Positions 44,136 through 52,873 of a stretch of DNA of 60,358 nt are shown here, one piece after another. Each line of letters starts with the position of its first letter. The first letter of the stretch is position 1. This stretch comes from Mycobacterium sp. UM_WGJ. Its GTDB lineage: Bacteria > Actinomycetota > Actinomycetes > Mycobacteriales > Mycobacteriaceae. The translations under genes and the position numbers were made by a program. Where the stretch lies: NCBI RefSeq assembly GCF_000455125.1, contig NZ_AUWR01000023.1, forward strand, positions 1 through 60,358. Reading direction: 5' to 3'. The notes below the pieces were generated by a model. The model did no database searches, was not told the DNA's origin, and saw nothing but the letters and a program-made list of their open reading frames with translations.

Positions 44136-45182
44136 TCAGTCGACCAAGACCACCATTTTGCCCTGAGCCTCCCCTGCTTCCATGACGCGATGCGCTTCGC
44201 GGATCTGATCGAAGCGGAAGACCCGCGAGGGCGCGGCTTTCAGGCGACCATCGCGCACTTTGTCGGCGATGTCCTGAAGCGGCACATCCGATAACGCAAA
44301 GCCGGGAGTGCCGAACACAAAGCTTCCGAAGAAGCTGAGGTTGACACCGCTGGCCATCTGCAGCAACGGGTTGAAGTCAGCGATCGGATCCAGCCCGCCG
44401 AGCCAGCCGGCCAAGCACGCCGTACCGCCCCGGCGCAGCATGTTCAAGGAGTCGAGGATCGTACTGTTGCCCACGAGGTCGAGAATGGCGTCGATGCGCT
44501 TGGCCTCGGTTATGTGTGCACTCAGATCGGGGATCTCGAGTTCGGCGCGTTCGACGCCGAGGGAAGACAGCATGCCGAACCGGTCACGGTTGCGCGTGGT
44601 GGCGATCACCCGAGCACCGGCCTCCACCGCCAGTTTTGCGGCCGCCTGGCCGAAAGACGATGTCGCCCCACGGATCACGACGGTCTGACCGGCGGTCAGA
44701 TTGAGGTTGCGAAACAGACAGGTCCATGCGGTGGCATAGGTTTCCGGCAGCGCGGCCAGCTGATCCCACGGAAGATCCGCCTCTATCAGGGCGACGTTCT
44801 CAGCGCGCACCCGAGTGAACTGGGCGTAGCTGCCGTTGATGGTCCGGCCCAGCCCGCCCATCAACGCCGCGACTTTGGCACCAACCCGGAACTCACCTCC
44901 CGGGCAGGCATCGACGATGCCCACGCATTCGATACCACTGACTTCGGCGGCCTCGGCCCACTCGCCGCGGCGCATGTGCATCTCGGCGTGGTTGATGCCG
45001 AATCCCTTGACCCTGATCACCACCTCGCCATGTTTCGGCAGTGGCTTGGGGATGTCGGTGTAGGTCAAGACATCCAGATCGCCGAAGCCGTCGAGAACGA
45101 TGGCCCGCATGGTGGGGCCGACCGCGGCTTCTCGCACCACCGCGGGTTCGGTTGGAATGGCTGGTGTCGGTGTGGTGGACAT
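44136..45182 (-). CDS. MDR zinc-binding-type alcohol dehydrogenase/quinone oxidoreductase
   Basis: A 348-residue medium-chain dehydrogenase. The GroES-like half contains HGEVVIRVKGFGINHAEMHMRRGEW. The Rossmann half has VVIRGATSSFGQAAAKLAVEAGA. The structural zinc cysteines are absent, pointing to the quinone oxidoreductase branch. It lies 34 bases after the HAD gene and belongs to the same run. It could oxidise an alcohol released by the upstream hydrolase, which is inference. Confidence 0.87.
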   Translation of the reverse strand: MSTTPTPAIPTEPAVVREAAVGPTMRAIVLDGFGDLDVLTYTDIPKPLPKHGEVVIRVKGFGINHAEMHMRRGEWAEAAEVSGIECVGIVDACPGGEFRVGAKVAALMGGLGRTINGSYAQFTRVRAENVALIEADLPWDQLAALPETYATAWTCLFRNLNLTAGQTVVIRGATSSFGQAAAKLAVEAGARVIATTRNRDRFGMLSSLGVERAELEIPDLSAHITEAKRIDAILDLVGNSTILDSLNMLRRGGTACLAGWLGGLDPIADFNPLLQMASGVNLSFFGSFVFGTPGFALSDVPLQDIADKVRDGRLKAAPSRVFRFDQIREAHRVMEAGEAQGKMVVLVD

Positions 45183-45216
45183 ACGTCTCGTCTCCTATGA
45201 AGATCGTTGGTGCGTG

Positions 45217-45906
45217 CTATTTTTCGAAGATCTGCGCCAGTTTCCCCGCGAGATCGACGAGGTCGGCTGCGATGAAGTCAGGCTGGTGAAGCCCGTCCGC
45301 TCGCAGCGGCGCGTTGCCGGGGCGCGCGATCAACGCGCCGCTGAATCCGGCGGATTGCGCGCCGATGGTGTCCCACGCATGGGCGGCGACCATCATGCAA
45401 GCCGAGGGCCGAACTCCCAGTTCGCGAGCCGTGTGCTGATACAGCGCGGTTGCGGGCTTGAAGATCCGTAGCTCGTCCACGCTGAACTGCCGCTCGAAAT
45501 AGCCGCCCAGGCCTGCACTTTCCAATGCCGTTGGGCGGCCGGGCTGTCTCGGCGAGTTGGTCAGCGCCACCAACCGGTAGCCGTCGTCGCGCAGGCGTGC
45601 CAGTCCGGACGCCGCATCGGAATGTGCCGGCATGGTGGCCATCGCGTCGGTGAGGGCCGCCACGTCGCCGTCGGCCAACTCCACACCGGATATCTCGGCG
45701 AGCATCCGCGCCGCGGCCTGCCCCAGAGCGAAGAAGTCGGTATAGCAGTCGACCAGTGTGACGGCCATCGAATACATGACCAGCTGGCCAAACCACTCCC
45801 GAAGCGCTCCGGGACGCCCGAACAGCCTGGCGAAGTACGGCTCCAGTGCCTCGATGTCGACAAGGGTCTCGTTGACGTCGAAGACCAGGACCGCAGGTCG
45901 GGCCAT
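45217..45906 (-). CDS. Haloacid dehalogenase type II (HAD superfamily)
   Basis: A 229-residue protein with the HAD motifs FDVNETLVD (nucleophile Asp near residue 10), LTNSP, IFKPATALYQ (Lys) and VAAHAWDTIGA (Asp). The L-2-haloacid dehalogenase type is indicated by the cap region and the HAWDTIGA motif. It would hydrolyse 2-halo acids to hydroxy acids. It begins 14 bases downstream of the alpha/beta hydrolase gene. Confidence 0.85.
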   Translation of the reverse strand: MARPAVLVFDVNETLVDIEALEPYFARLFGRPGALREWFGQLVMYSMAVTLVDCYTDFFALGQAAARMLAEISGVELADGDVAALTDAMATMPAHSDAASGLARLRDDGYRLVALTNSPRQPGRPTALESAGLGGYFERQFSVDELRIFKPATALYQHTARELGVRPSACMMVAAHAWDTIGAQSAGFSGALIARPGNAPLRADGLHQPDFIAADLVDLAGKLAQIFEK

Positions 45907-45920
45907 GCCGGCCAGGACGG

Positions 45921-46793
45921 CTACTTCCCGCCGACCCGGACCAAGAAGCCCTTGATCAGGGCGGCAACCTCGTCGGCAGCGGTCTCCAGCAGGAAGTGGC
46001 CGCCGTCGAGCAGATGGATCTCCGGGTCGCTGGCGTCGCGGCCGAATGCTCGGGCACCCTCAGGGCCGAAGATCGGGTCCCCTTGACCCCAGACCGCCAG
46101 CACCGGAACTCCACTGGTGCGCAGGTACTCGTGCAGAGCGGGATACATCGGCGGATTTGTGGCGTAGTCCCGGAACAGTTTGAGTTGGATTTCGTCATTA
46201 CCCGGGCGAGCCAGTAGCGCGGCATCCAATGTCCAGGTGTCCGGGCTGACCAAGGACTCATCCGGGGCGCCGGTCAGATACTGCCATCTGATCGACTCGG
46301 CATCCAGCGCCGTCCGGATGGCCGCCTCGGTCTCGGGCGTCTGCTCACGCTGGTAGTCCCAGACGGTTTTCCAGAAGCCTTCGACAAAGCCCTCGTCATA
46401 ACCGTTGCCGTTCTGCGTGACTATCGCGGTGATGGAGTCGGGGCGGTTCAGCGCCAGCCGCCAGCCGATCGGGGCCCCGTAGTCCTGGACATAGATCGCG
46501 TAGCGGTCCAACCCCAACTGGTCCAGCAGCGCCTGCGTGAGGTCCGCGAGATTGTCGAAGGTGTAGTCGAACTCGCTCGCCAGCGGCATGTCCGAGTAGC
46601 CGAAGCCGAGGTAGTCCGGGGCGATCACGTGGTAGTCGTCCGCCAGGCGGGTGATGAGGTCTCGAAACATGTAAGAGCTGGTCGGAAAACCGTGCAGCAG
46701 CACGACGGCGGGCGCATCGCTGCGTCCGGCTTCGCGGTAGAACAACCGGTGCCCGTCGACGGTGGCGTGGTGGAAGCTGGCCGTAGGAACCAT
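45921..46793 (-). CDS. Alpha/beta fold hydrolase, epoxide hydrolase/haloalkane dehalogenase-like
   Basis: A 290-residue alpha/beta hydrolase: HGFPTSSYMFRDL (oxyanion region), YVQDYGAPIGWRLAL with an Asp nucleophile, and a C-terminal His in DGGHFLLE. The Asp nucleophile excludes ordinary esterases. Haloalkane dehalogenases have Trp after the Asp; here it is Tyr, so an epoxide hydrolase or a divergent dehalogenase is likelier. It is the first gene of the run and is divergent from the CGNR gene with an 80-base palindromic gap. Confidence 0.85.
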   Translation of the reverse strand: MVPTASFHHATVDGHRLFYREAGRSDAPAVVLLHGFPTSSYMFRDLITRLADDYHVIAPDYLGFGYSDMPLASEFDYTFDNLADLTQALLDQLGLDRYAIYVQDYGAPIGWRLALNRPDSITAIVTQNGNGYDEGFVEGFWKTVWDYQREQTPETEAAIRTALDAESIRWQYLTGAPDESLVSPDTWTLDAALLARPGNDEIQLKLFRDYATNPPMYPALHEYLRTSGVPVLAVWGQGDPIFGPEGARAFGRDASDPEIHLLDGGHFLLETAADEVAALIKGFLVRVGGK

Positions 46794-46798
46794 ATCTA

Positions 46799-46829
46799 AC
46801 TCCTTAAATCATTTTTGATAGTTAGGAGT
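46799..46829. promoter_or_regulatory. Nested palindrome in the CGNR/hydrolase divergent promoter
   Basis: Outer arms ACTCC/GGAGT and inner arms ATCA/TGAT around TTTT form a 31-bp imperfect palindrome in a notably A/T-rich gap. The motif ATTTTTG recurs at 46859, just before the CGNR start. Likely operator for the CGNR protein. Confidence 0.5.
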
Positions 46830-46873
46830 CAAGCACCCGTACTGTAACCTGTCAATAGATTTTTGGAGGTTAT

Positions 46874-47401
46874 ATGGATATCGTGGTGGCCGGACGCAGC
46901 GACGAGGCGCTGCTCTTGGACCTGCTCAACTCCACCCCCGTCATCGACGGCGTGGCACGCGATGAACTCGCGGACCCGGTGACGGCACCGGCGTGGTTGA
47001 GTTCCCGCGACCTCGGCCCGGCAAACGGACAACTCCTTCAAGAGCTCCGCGACGTCCGGGATGCATTGCAAGACATCGTGCGTGGAGACCGGACACCGCA
47101 GGACTTGCAGCCGTTCCTCGGTGGAGTCGGACTCTCGGCGACAGTCAGCGACCACGGCATCACCTGGACCCTGGACACCGGTGAGACGTCGACGGCCGCG
47201 GCGCGCGCCATCCTCGCCTGGGACGGTTTGCGAATCTCCAGCCCGGGGCGACTACGTCCCTGCGCCAATGCCGACTGCCAGCTGTTCCTGATTGATCGCA
47301 GCAAGCCCAACACGGCCCGGTGGTGCTCGATGGCCATCTGCGGCAACCGGATGAAGGCACGCCGCCACTACCAGCGAAGCAAGGCCACGACCAGCGACTG
47401 A
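46874..47401 (+). CDS. CGNR zinc finger domain regulator
   Basis: A 175-residue protein: an ABATE-like N-terminal domain (about 10-115) and a C-terminal CGNR zinc finger with RPCANADCQLFLIDRS and WCSMAICGNRMKARRHY, four Cys plus the CGNR motif. CGNR proteins are usually stress- or substrate-responsive DNA-binding regulators. GGAGG precedes the ATG by five bases. Its position opposite the hydrolase run suggests it controls that operon. Confidence 0.87.
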   Translation: MDIVVAGRSDEALLLDLLNSTPVIDGVARDELADPVTAPAWLSSRDLGPANGQLLQELRDVRDALQDIVRGDRTPQDLQPFLGGVGLSATVSDHGITWTLDTGETSTAAARAILAWDGLRISSPGRLRPCANADCQLFLIDRSKPNTARWCSMAICGNRMKARRHYQRSKATTSD

Positions 47402-47536
47402 AGCGCCCGACGCGCCCACTCGCGCACGGGGGACGCGTTCGCGTCGCCGCGAGCCCAAATGCCGCGGCGGCGGGATCGCGGACTACCATGGGACGGCCCC
47501 GCGGGTTCTCTACACCGACCGCTTTCCAGGTCCCCC

Positions 47537-47612
47537 GCCCCCGTAGCTCAGGGGATAGAGCACGGCTCTCCTAAAGCCGGTGTCGCAGGTTCGAATCCTG
47601 CCGGGGGCACCA
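47537..47612 (+). tRNA. tRNA-Arg (anticodon CCT), CCA encoded
   Basis: A full cloverleaf is visible: acceptor GCCCCCG pairs with CGGGGGC, the anticodon stem CGGCT/AGCCG holds loop CTCCTAA with anticodon CCT at 47570-47572, and the T-arm is GCAGG-TTCGAAT-CCTGC. The encoded CCA ends at 47612. It reads AGG codons. A TTTTT run follows at 47614. tRNA genes can be integration sites, but no integrase lies nearby. Confidence 0.97.
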
Positions 47613-47643
47613 GTTTTTGGGGTGTACGACTTCGGGACGGCCG

Positions 47644-49431
47644 CTACTTCCAGAAGGCGTTCATGGCCTGGGCGTAGGTGTCGTTGGCCGTGAGCGGGGC
47701 CAGGCCCAAGGCGTCTTCGATGGTGGCCATCAGGCTGTACTGGTTGTAATAGGCGTCGGTGGTGAAGTTGCCTGACTGCATCCCCCCGTACGTCACGGCG
47801 CCCGCACTCGGGATGACGATCATCGGAGCGTTATTGCCTTGGTTACCGAAGCCCAGTGAGAGGTTGTTGTTGTCCTCGTCCGTGGTGATGATGATGACGT
47901 CCCGCTCGTCCGGGTCGGTCCACGTCTTCGAGCTCTCGATGGTGGAGACCTCCTGCTGGACGAACTGGTCGGCGGCCGAGACGTTGTACTGATGGTCGCC
48001 GAGCTGTGTGGCGATGAACTGGAGAACGCCGCTGAGTGAGTCGACCGGGCCTTCCCCGTTGTTGTCCTCGTTGGCAGCGATCCAGGTGAATCCGGGGAAC
48101 TTGCTCGGGTCAGCGAGGTCGGTGGACAACTGCGTCAGCGGAAGCAGGTGCTCCTGCAGGTAATCGGGGGTGTTGCCGTAGACGTAACTGAATTGGGTGA
48201 AGGGCAGTTCATCGGCGGAGTAGTCCCCCGATGACACGATGGCGCCCGCCGACGGCATGCTCTGCGCGTAGCCGGCCCAGCTGATGCCCGCCAGGTCCAT
48301 CTCCTGCATGAGGCTCGGGGCGTTGATCGAGTTCGGGGCAGAGTTGTAGTCGATGCCGAAGTCCGAGCCGCCCAGGATCCGGAAGTAGTTCGGGTCGCTG
48401 GGGTGGCCCAACGCGTAGTAATTGTCCGCGTAGCCGTAGGTGTTGATCAGGCTGTTCATGTACGGCGCGTTGGGGCTACCGACGATGTCGGCGGCACCCT
48501 TGTTCTCCACGTAGATCACGAACACGTGATCGAGTTGGCCGACGTCTGACGTCGGTGTGGTGAGCGGCGCCGCGGTGAGGCTGGGATCGCCGACCGTGAA
48601 CGACTCGTTGTCGGCGTAGGCGCCGTTGTAGTCGCCGAGGTACTGGTTTTCGTCGGTGAAGGTCGTGGTCACCTTTGCGGAGACCGCGCCGTCCGGGACT
48701 GTCCCCGTGATCTCGCGTTCCTCAAATCCGGTGAAACCCCAGCGATCCCAGACCGTGACGGGGTTGAGCGAGCCGGTGCCCACCACATTCCCGTCGGCGT
48801 CGAGGAAGCTGACCTGCACTGAGGCATAGGACGGGTTCCACGTTTGGCCACCCAGATCGGCACTGAGCGCATACGGCGTTCCGGCCGCGCCGGTGACGTC
48901 GACGGTTTGGCTGATGGTGGAGGTGCCCACCGGTCCGCCGCCGGCGAAGTTGTCGCCGCCGCCCGGCGGCGCGGTCTGCGGAAAGCCGAACAACCCCGAC
49001 ACCGTCGGCAACGGAAAAGCCACCGGGGACGGATATCCGACCGGGGTGCCGTAGGCGATCACGGTCGGCGTGCCGGTCTCGGTCCAGCCCGGAATGGGCA
49101 CCCCGCTATAGCCGGACCCGGACGGATCGGCTGTTTCGAAGCCCGGGTTGACCAGCAGGTTCTGACTCATCAGTTGCGTGTCGGCGTGGAGCGGGGCAAT
49201 CGGATCGAGACTGTTGAGCCAGCTGACGAGTTCGGTGTCCAGCTGTGGACCCAGGACCGTGGTGACCGAGTCCTGCTCCAGGAAACTTGTCATCGCATTG
49301 AGGACTTGGTCGATGAAGACGTCGAACTCATCGGCATGGGCTTCGGGCGCGGACGCCAACTGCCCCAGTCCCAGCGCCACAACCACGCTGGCCGCGCCCG
49401 TCATCCCCATCCTCAGACGCCGAAGAGCCAT
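47644..49431 (-). CDS. Secreted phosphoesterase (acid phosphatase/phospholipase C-like PF04185)
   Basis: 595 residues. A signal peptide (LRMGMTGAASVVVALGLGQLASAPEAHA) is followed by a helical segment, a beta-rich lectin-like module (about 90-280; LLVNPGFETADPSGSG), and a C-terminal phosphoesterase domain (about 295-590). That domain begins LDHVFVIYVENKGA and has TTDEDNNNLSLG as a metal-binding segment. The family comprises acid phosphatases and phospholipase C relatives acting outside the cell. The beta module is an unusual N-terminal addition. Confidence 0.82.
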   Translation of the reverse strand: MALRRLRMGMTGAASVVVALGLGQLASAPEAHADEFDVFIDQVLNAMTSFLEQDSVTTVLGPQLDTELVSWLNSLDPIAPLHADTQLMSQNLLVNPGFETADPSGSGYSGVPIPGWTETGTPTVIAYGTPVGYPSPVAFPLPTVSGLFGFPQTAPPGGGDNFAGGGPVGTSTISQTVDVTGAAGTPYALSADLGGQTWNPSYASVQVSFLDADGNVVGTGSLNPVTVWDRWGFTGFEEREITGTVPDGAVSAKVTTTFTDENQYLGDYNGAYADNESFTVGDPSLTAAPLTTPTSDVGQLDHVFVIYVENKGAADIVGSPNAPYMNSLINTYGYADNYYALGHPSDPNYFRILGGSDFGIDYNSAPNSINAPSLMQEMDLAGISWAGYAQSMPSAGAIVSSGDYSADELPFTQFSYVYGNTPDYLQEHLLPLTQLSTDLADPSKFPGFTWIAANEDNNGEGPVDSLSGVLQFIATQLGDHQYNVSAADQFVQQEVSTIESSKTWTDPDERDVIIITTDEDNNNLSLGFGNQGNNAPMIVIPSAGAVTYGGMQSGNFTTDAYYNQYSLMATIEDALGLAPLTANDTYAQAMNAFWK

Positions 49432-49528
49432 GGTTCCGACAATCCTCAGGCACCGCTAGGCCGTCAAGAAGCCCCAGCTAATACATTTCAGAGCCACAGG
49501 AAGTCGACAGAATCGCGCGACCGTGGGG

Positions 49529-51499
49529 TTAGCCGAACAGATCGGCCAGGCTGAAGCTCGGAGTGTCGGCGATCAGGTCGGACATGTTCGCCCACTGCTG
49601 GGCTGCCTGGGCACTGAGTTCGGTCGGCCAGTCGTCGTTGGCGGTCAGGATCACCGTCGCCAGGTTGTCCCGGGCATTGAGCAGTCCGGCCAAGATGCTG
49701 GTGTTGGGGTCGAACAGCAATCCGTCGATAGCGGGGATGAACAACTGGGGCATCACCACCGAGAGGGCGGTCTGCGCCAGCCCTAGTGCGATGGGCAGGT
49801 TGATGTTGCTGGCCAGCAGCGGCAGGGCGTTCCAGACCGCGGACAGGCTTTCCATCGGGTTTTCCAGGACACTGCGCACCACGGCGTCCCAATCCGGGCT
49901 GAGCGCCTCGGTGAAGCGCAGCTCCATCGGCGTGACGGGCTGGCTGGCGAAGACGGCCTCGAAGTTCTCATTGCCCATCAGGCCTTGCAGCCCGTTCATC
50001 AGGAGGTTCTGCAGCACCCAGTCGGGCTGGGCGGTCATCCGGGACATATCCAGCGCATAGCCGTAGGACAACACTCGCTGCGTCATGTCGGCGGCGAACT
50101 CCTCGGGGCTCACCGTCGGGGTGCCGTCGGGGAGGTAGTCGTTGAGCTCGCTGATCGGCACGACTTGAGCCGTCACTCCCAGTCCCAAGACGCTGTCGGG
50201 ATCGGCGACGTGTTCGAAGCGCGCGAAGATCTCGCCTCGCGACAGGCCCCCGGTGTCCAGCCAGTTCGCCACGCCCGGATTGGTGGCGCTGACAACGTAA
50301 TAGGTGTAGCCATCGGGGTCGTGGTAGGTCGTGGTGTGGTTCAGCGTGGATTGCGCCATGACGTAGGGCAGCGCACCGCCGTAGACGTTCATCAGTTGAA
50401 TGCCGCTGTAAGCCGACTCCACGTTCGGCACCTTGATGACCAGAGCCTCATCGGAATCCAGGTCGAAGTTGCCGCCGGTGACCACCGCACTGGCCAGGCC
50501 GGCACCGTAGCTCGTCTGGGGGCCCAGGTCATGCATGGTGTTGGCGGGAATGTTCATGCCTACCGAGGCGCCGCCTTCGATTGCCCGCGTGTTGAACGGG
50601 CCGACGACCTGAGCGAAGGCACTGAAAAGGGTGGTGAGGATCGAGTCGACCGATCCGAGGCCACCGGAATCTGCCAGCGTGGTCGACACCGGGTCGTCAC
50701 TGGGGAAGAACCCGCCCTCGGGGATAGCGAAGAACGGCGGGCAGTCGGCCACACATTGCACGGTGACGCTGCCCGGACCCTTCGCCCAGTCGCCGAGGAT
50801 GTCCCGGATCAACAGCGACGCGGCGCCGCCGACGGTGGCGTCGGTGGTGTCCATGAAGTTCAGCGCTCCGGCCGGCGCCTCCGGTCCGATGTAGACGGTG
50901 AAGGTGCCGTCGGGATTGAGCACCAAGCCGTCGCCCAGTTCCAGGTCTTCGATCGCCTGCGCCGTGCCGCCGGTGATGGCCTGCGTGCTGATCGCGAAAT
51001 GCTCCGTACCACCGCCGAGGGTGCCGTGCAGGACGTAGGTCGCACCGGGCGCCAGACCGGCGGTCACCCGGTAATAGATGTCGGGGGTGAAGAAGTCGAA
51101 ATACTGCCGTGGCTCGGTGGCGTTGCCCGCGATCGCCTCTGGCGACTGAAAGAAAACGCCGTTGAACAGTTGGGTGACTCGTGAGAGGCCGGCGCTGAGC
51201 AACTGGTAGTTGGTGTTCTGCAGCATCAACATCACGTTGTCTTCGCTGCCGGGCGTCGCGTACGGCAAGGTCATGTTGAGCTCGACCAGCCGCTGCATCT
51301 CCGCGATCAGCGCATCGATCGCGGGCTGGAACCCGTACGTCGCTGTCAACGCCACCGCGGGCGGCGCGCTCGCCGCGGCCGTCACCGGCGAGCCCATCAC
51401 CAGCGACAACGCGCTGCCCACCGCGGCCGCGGCGACGCCGTACCGCTGGATGCGGCTCGGCCGGCCCACTGCTCCGCTTGCGATCACGCCCACGACCAC
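49529..51499 (-). CDS. Large secreted protein of unknown function, possible DUF1214-like core
   Basis: About 654-656 residues. A signal peptide (YGVAAAAVGSALSLVMGSPVTAAA) is followed by a long soluble region. GTG 51493 is better spaced from GGGGAG than GTG 51499. The middle (SLLIRDILGDW; LMNVYGGALPYVMAQSTLNH) weakly resembles the DUF1214 carbohydrate/lipid domain of the next, divergent lipoprotein. The C-terminal helical region (LSAVWNALPLLASNINLPIAL) resembles mycobacterial PE/PPE-associated C-terminal stretches only loosely. No catalytic motif is recognised. Confidence 0.7.
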   Translation of the reverse strand: MVVGVIASGAVGRPSRIQRYGVAAAAVGSALSLVMGSPVTAAASAPPAVALTATYGFQPAIDALIAEMQRLVELNMTLPYATPGSEDNVMLMLQNTNYQLLSAGLSRVTQLFNGVFFQSPEAIAGNATEPRQYFDFFTPDIYYRVTAGLAPGATYVLHGTLGGGTEHFAISTQAITGGTAQAIEDLELGDGLVLNPDGTFTVYIGPEAPAGALNFMDTTDATVGGAASLLIRDILGDWAKGPGSVTVQCVADCPPFFAIPEGGFFPSDDPVSTTLADSGGLGSVDSILTTLFSAFAQVVGPFNTRAIEGGASVGMNIPANTMHDLGPQTSYGAGLASAVVTGGNFDLDSDEALVIKVPNVESAYSGIQLMNVYGGALPYVMAQSTLNHTTTYHDPDGYTYYVVSATNPGVANWLDTGGLSRGEIFARFEHVADPDSVLGLGVTAQVVPISELNDYLPDGTPTVSPEEFAADMTQRVLSYGYALDMSRMTAQPDWVLQNLLMNGLQGLMGNENFEAVFASQPVTPMELRFTEALSPDWDAVVRSVLENPMESLSAVWNALPLLASNINLPIALGLAQTALSVVMPQLFIPAIDGLLFDPNTSILAGLLNARDNLATVILTANDDWPTELSAQAAQQWANMSDLIADTPSFSLADLFG

Positions 51500-51664
51500 T
51501 CCCCGATCTTGTTCATGATTCTCTGGTTTAAATCACGGCGAATTTTTATTTTCCGACGATACGTCGAGGGCTTGGCGGGTGCAATAGTCGCCGCGCCCCG
51601 CCGCAACCCGTGTCGATAAACCCCTTGCCTGCATCAACCGGGACCGCCCGGTAGGTTGCGCTGC

Positions 51665-52831
51665 ATGTCCAAGCGATGGCTTTCTGCGTGCGGAACGGTG
51701 ACAGCAGCACTGGTCCTGAGCGGATGCGGGCTGACCGTGACGAAGACCGGCACCGACCCGGTCGCGAACGTGGCCCCCCGCAGCACCCCCAACGGCATGG
51801 TGTTGGTGTCGCCGGACAACTTCGTGCGGGCGGTCACCGACCAGGAATTCACCAACATCGTCAACGAGAACGGCTTCGGCCGTTTCTTCCACATGCGCGA
51901 CGTCACCCCGGTCGACCGGCAGCTGGTGGTGCGGTCCAATCGGGACACCCTGTATTCGGCGGCGGTGTTCGACCTGCAAGCCAGTCCGGTCACCCTGACG
52001 CTGCCCGATCCCGGTCAGCGGTACATGTCGGCGCAGGTGATCAACCAGGACGAATACGTCACGGACATGTTCTACGGCGGCGGCGAGCACACGCTGGATC
52101 AGCAGCATGTCGGCACCCGCTATGTGGCCGTCGCCATTCGCATCCTGGCCGACCCCAACGATCCCGCCGACCTCGCCGCAGCCCACCGCCTGCAGGACGC
52201 GATCACCGCGCACCAAGACGACACCGGCAGCTTCGACGTGCCCCGGTGGGATCCGGTCAGCCAGAAGAAGGTCAGCGACGCGCTGTTGGAGCTGGCCCAA
52301 ACGATCCCCGACACCCGGGGCATGTTCGGCAGCGAGGCCGAAACCGACCCGGTGCGGCATCTGATCGGGGCGGCCGCGGCGTGGGGCGGCAACTCCGAGA
52401 AGGAGGCGTTGTACCTCAATGTCACCCCGGCCCGCAACGACGGCAACACGGTATACCGCCTCACCGTCAAAGACGTTCCGGTGAAGGCGTTCTGGTCGGT
52501 CACCGTCTACAACAAGAACGGCTACTTCACGGAGAACCCGCAGCAGGCGTACTCGGTCAACAACATCACCGCGGACAAAGCGGCGGACGGATCGGTGACC
52601 GTGCAGTTCGGGGGATGTTCCGACGACAACAAAGCCAATTGCCTGCCCACCACGCCGGGCTGGAACTACCTGGTCCGGCTCTACCAGCCGGACAAGGAGA
52701 TCTTGTCGGGCAAGTGGGTCTTCCCGGCGGCGCAACCCGAAGAGTCATCGAGCAGCGAGACCCGTTCTCCGGCACCGGCACCCGGTCCCGCGGCAACGCC
52801 CCCGCCGGCGCCGTCGCGGCCGGCACGCTGA
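51665..52831 (+). CDS. DUF1254/DUF1214 domain lipoprotein
   Basis: A 388-residue lipoprotein: signal sequence and lipobox LVLSGCG (Cys near residue 22). The DUF1254 part is about 45-170 (VVRSNRDTLYSAAVFDLQA; RYMSAQVINQDEYV). The DUF1214 part is about 240-370 (VKAFWSVTVYNKNGYFTENP; WNYLVRLYQPDKEIL). The tail is Pro/Ala rich. ATG 51665 is used rather than TTG 51656. Members are envelope proteins of unknown biochemistry. Confidence 0.87.
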   Translation: MSKRWLSACGTVTAALVLSGCGLTVTKTGTDPVANVAPRSTPNGMVLVSPDNFVRAVTDQEFTNIVNENGFGRFFHMRDVTPVDRQLVVRSNRDTLYSAAVFDLQASPVTLTLPDPGQRYMSAQVINQDEYVTDMFYGGGEHTLDQQHVGTRYVAVAIRILADPNDPADLAAAHRLQDAITAHQDDTGSFDVPRWDPVSQKKVSDALLELAQTIPDTRGMFGSEAETDPVRHLIGAAAAWGGNSEKEALYLNVTPARNDGNTVYRLTVKDVPVKAFWSVTVYNKNGYFTENPQQAYSVNNITADKAADGSVTVQFGGCSDDNKANCLPTTPGWNYLVRLYQPDKEILSGKWVFPAAQPEESSSSETRSPAPAPGPAATPPPAPSRPAR

Positions 52832-52873
52832 CCACAGGGCCGGCACCCGGCAAGCCGGTTGAGGAGGTAGCTG

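Noticed and set aside
45921-46793. Straight call of haloalkane dehalogenase for the alpha/beta hydrolase
   Set aside because: The halide-binding Trp after the nucleophile Asp is Tyr, so the specific name would overstate the evidence.
47537-47612. tRNA-Arg as an integrated-element attachment site
   Set aside because: No integrase, no repeated tRNA 3' end and no phage genes within the window.
51533-52735. A 400-codon open frame on the minus strand over the DUF1254/1214 lipoprotein
   Set aside because: Product is Arg/Gly/Val-rich low complexity without a family; it is the shadow of the clear lipoprotein gene on the other strand.
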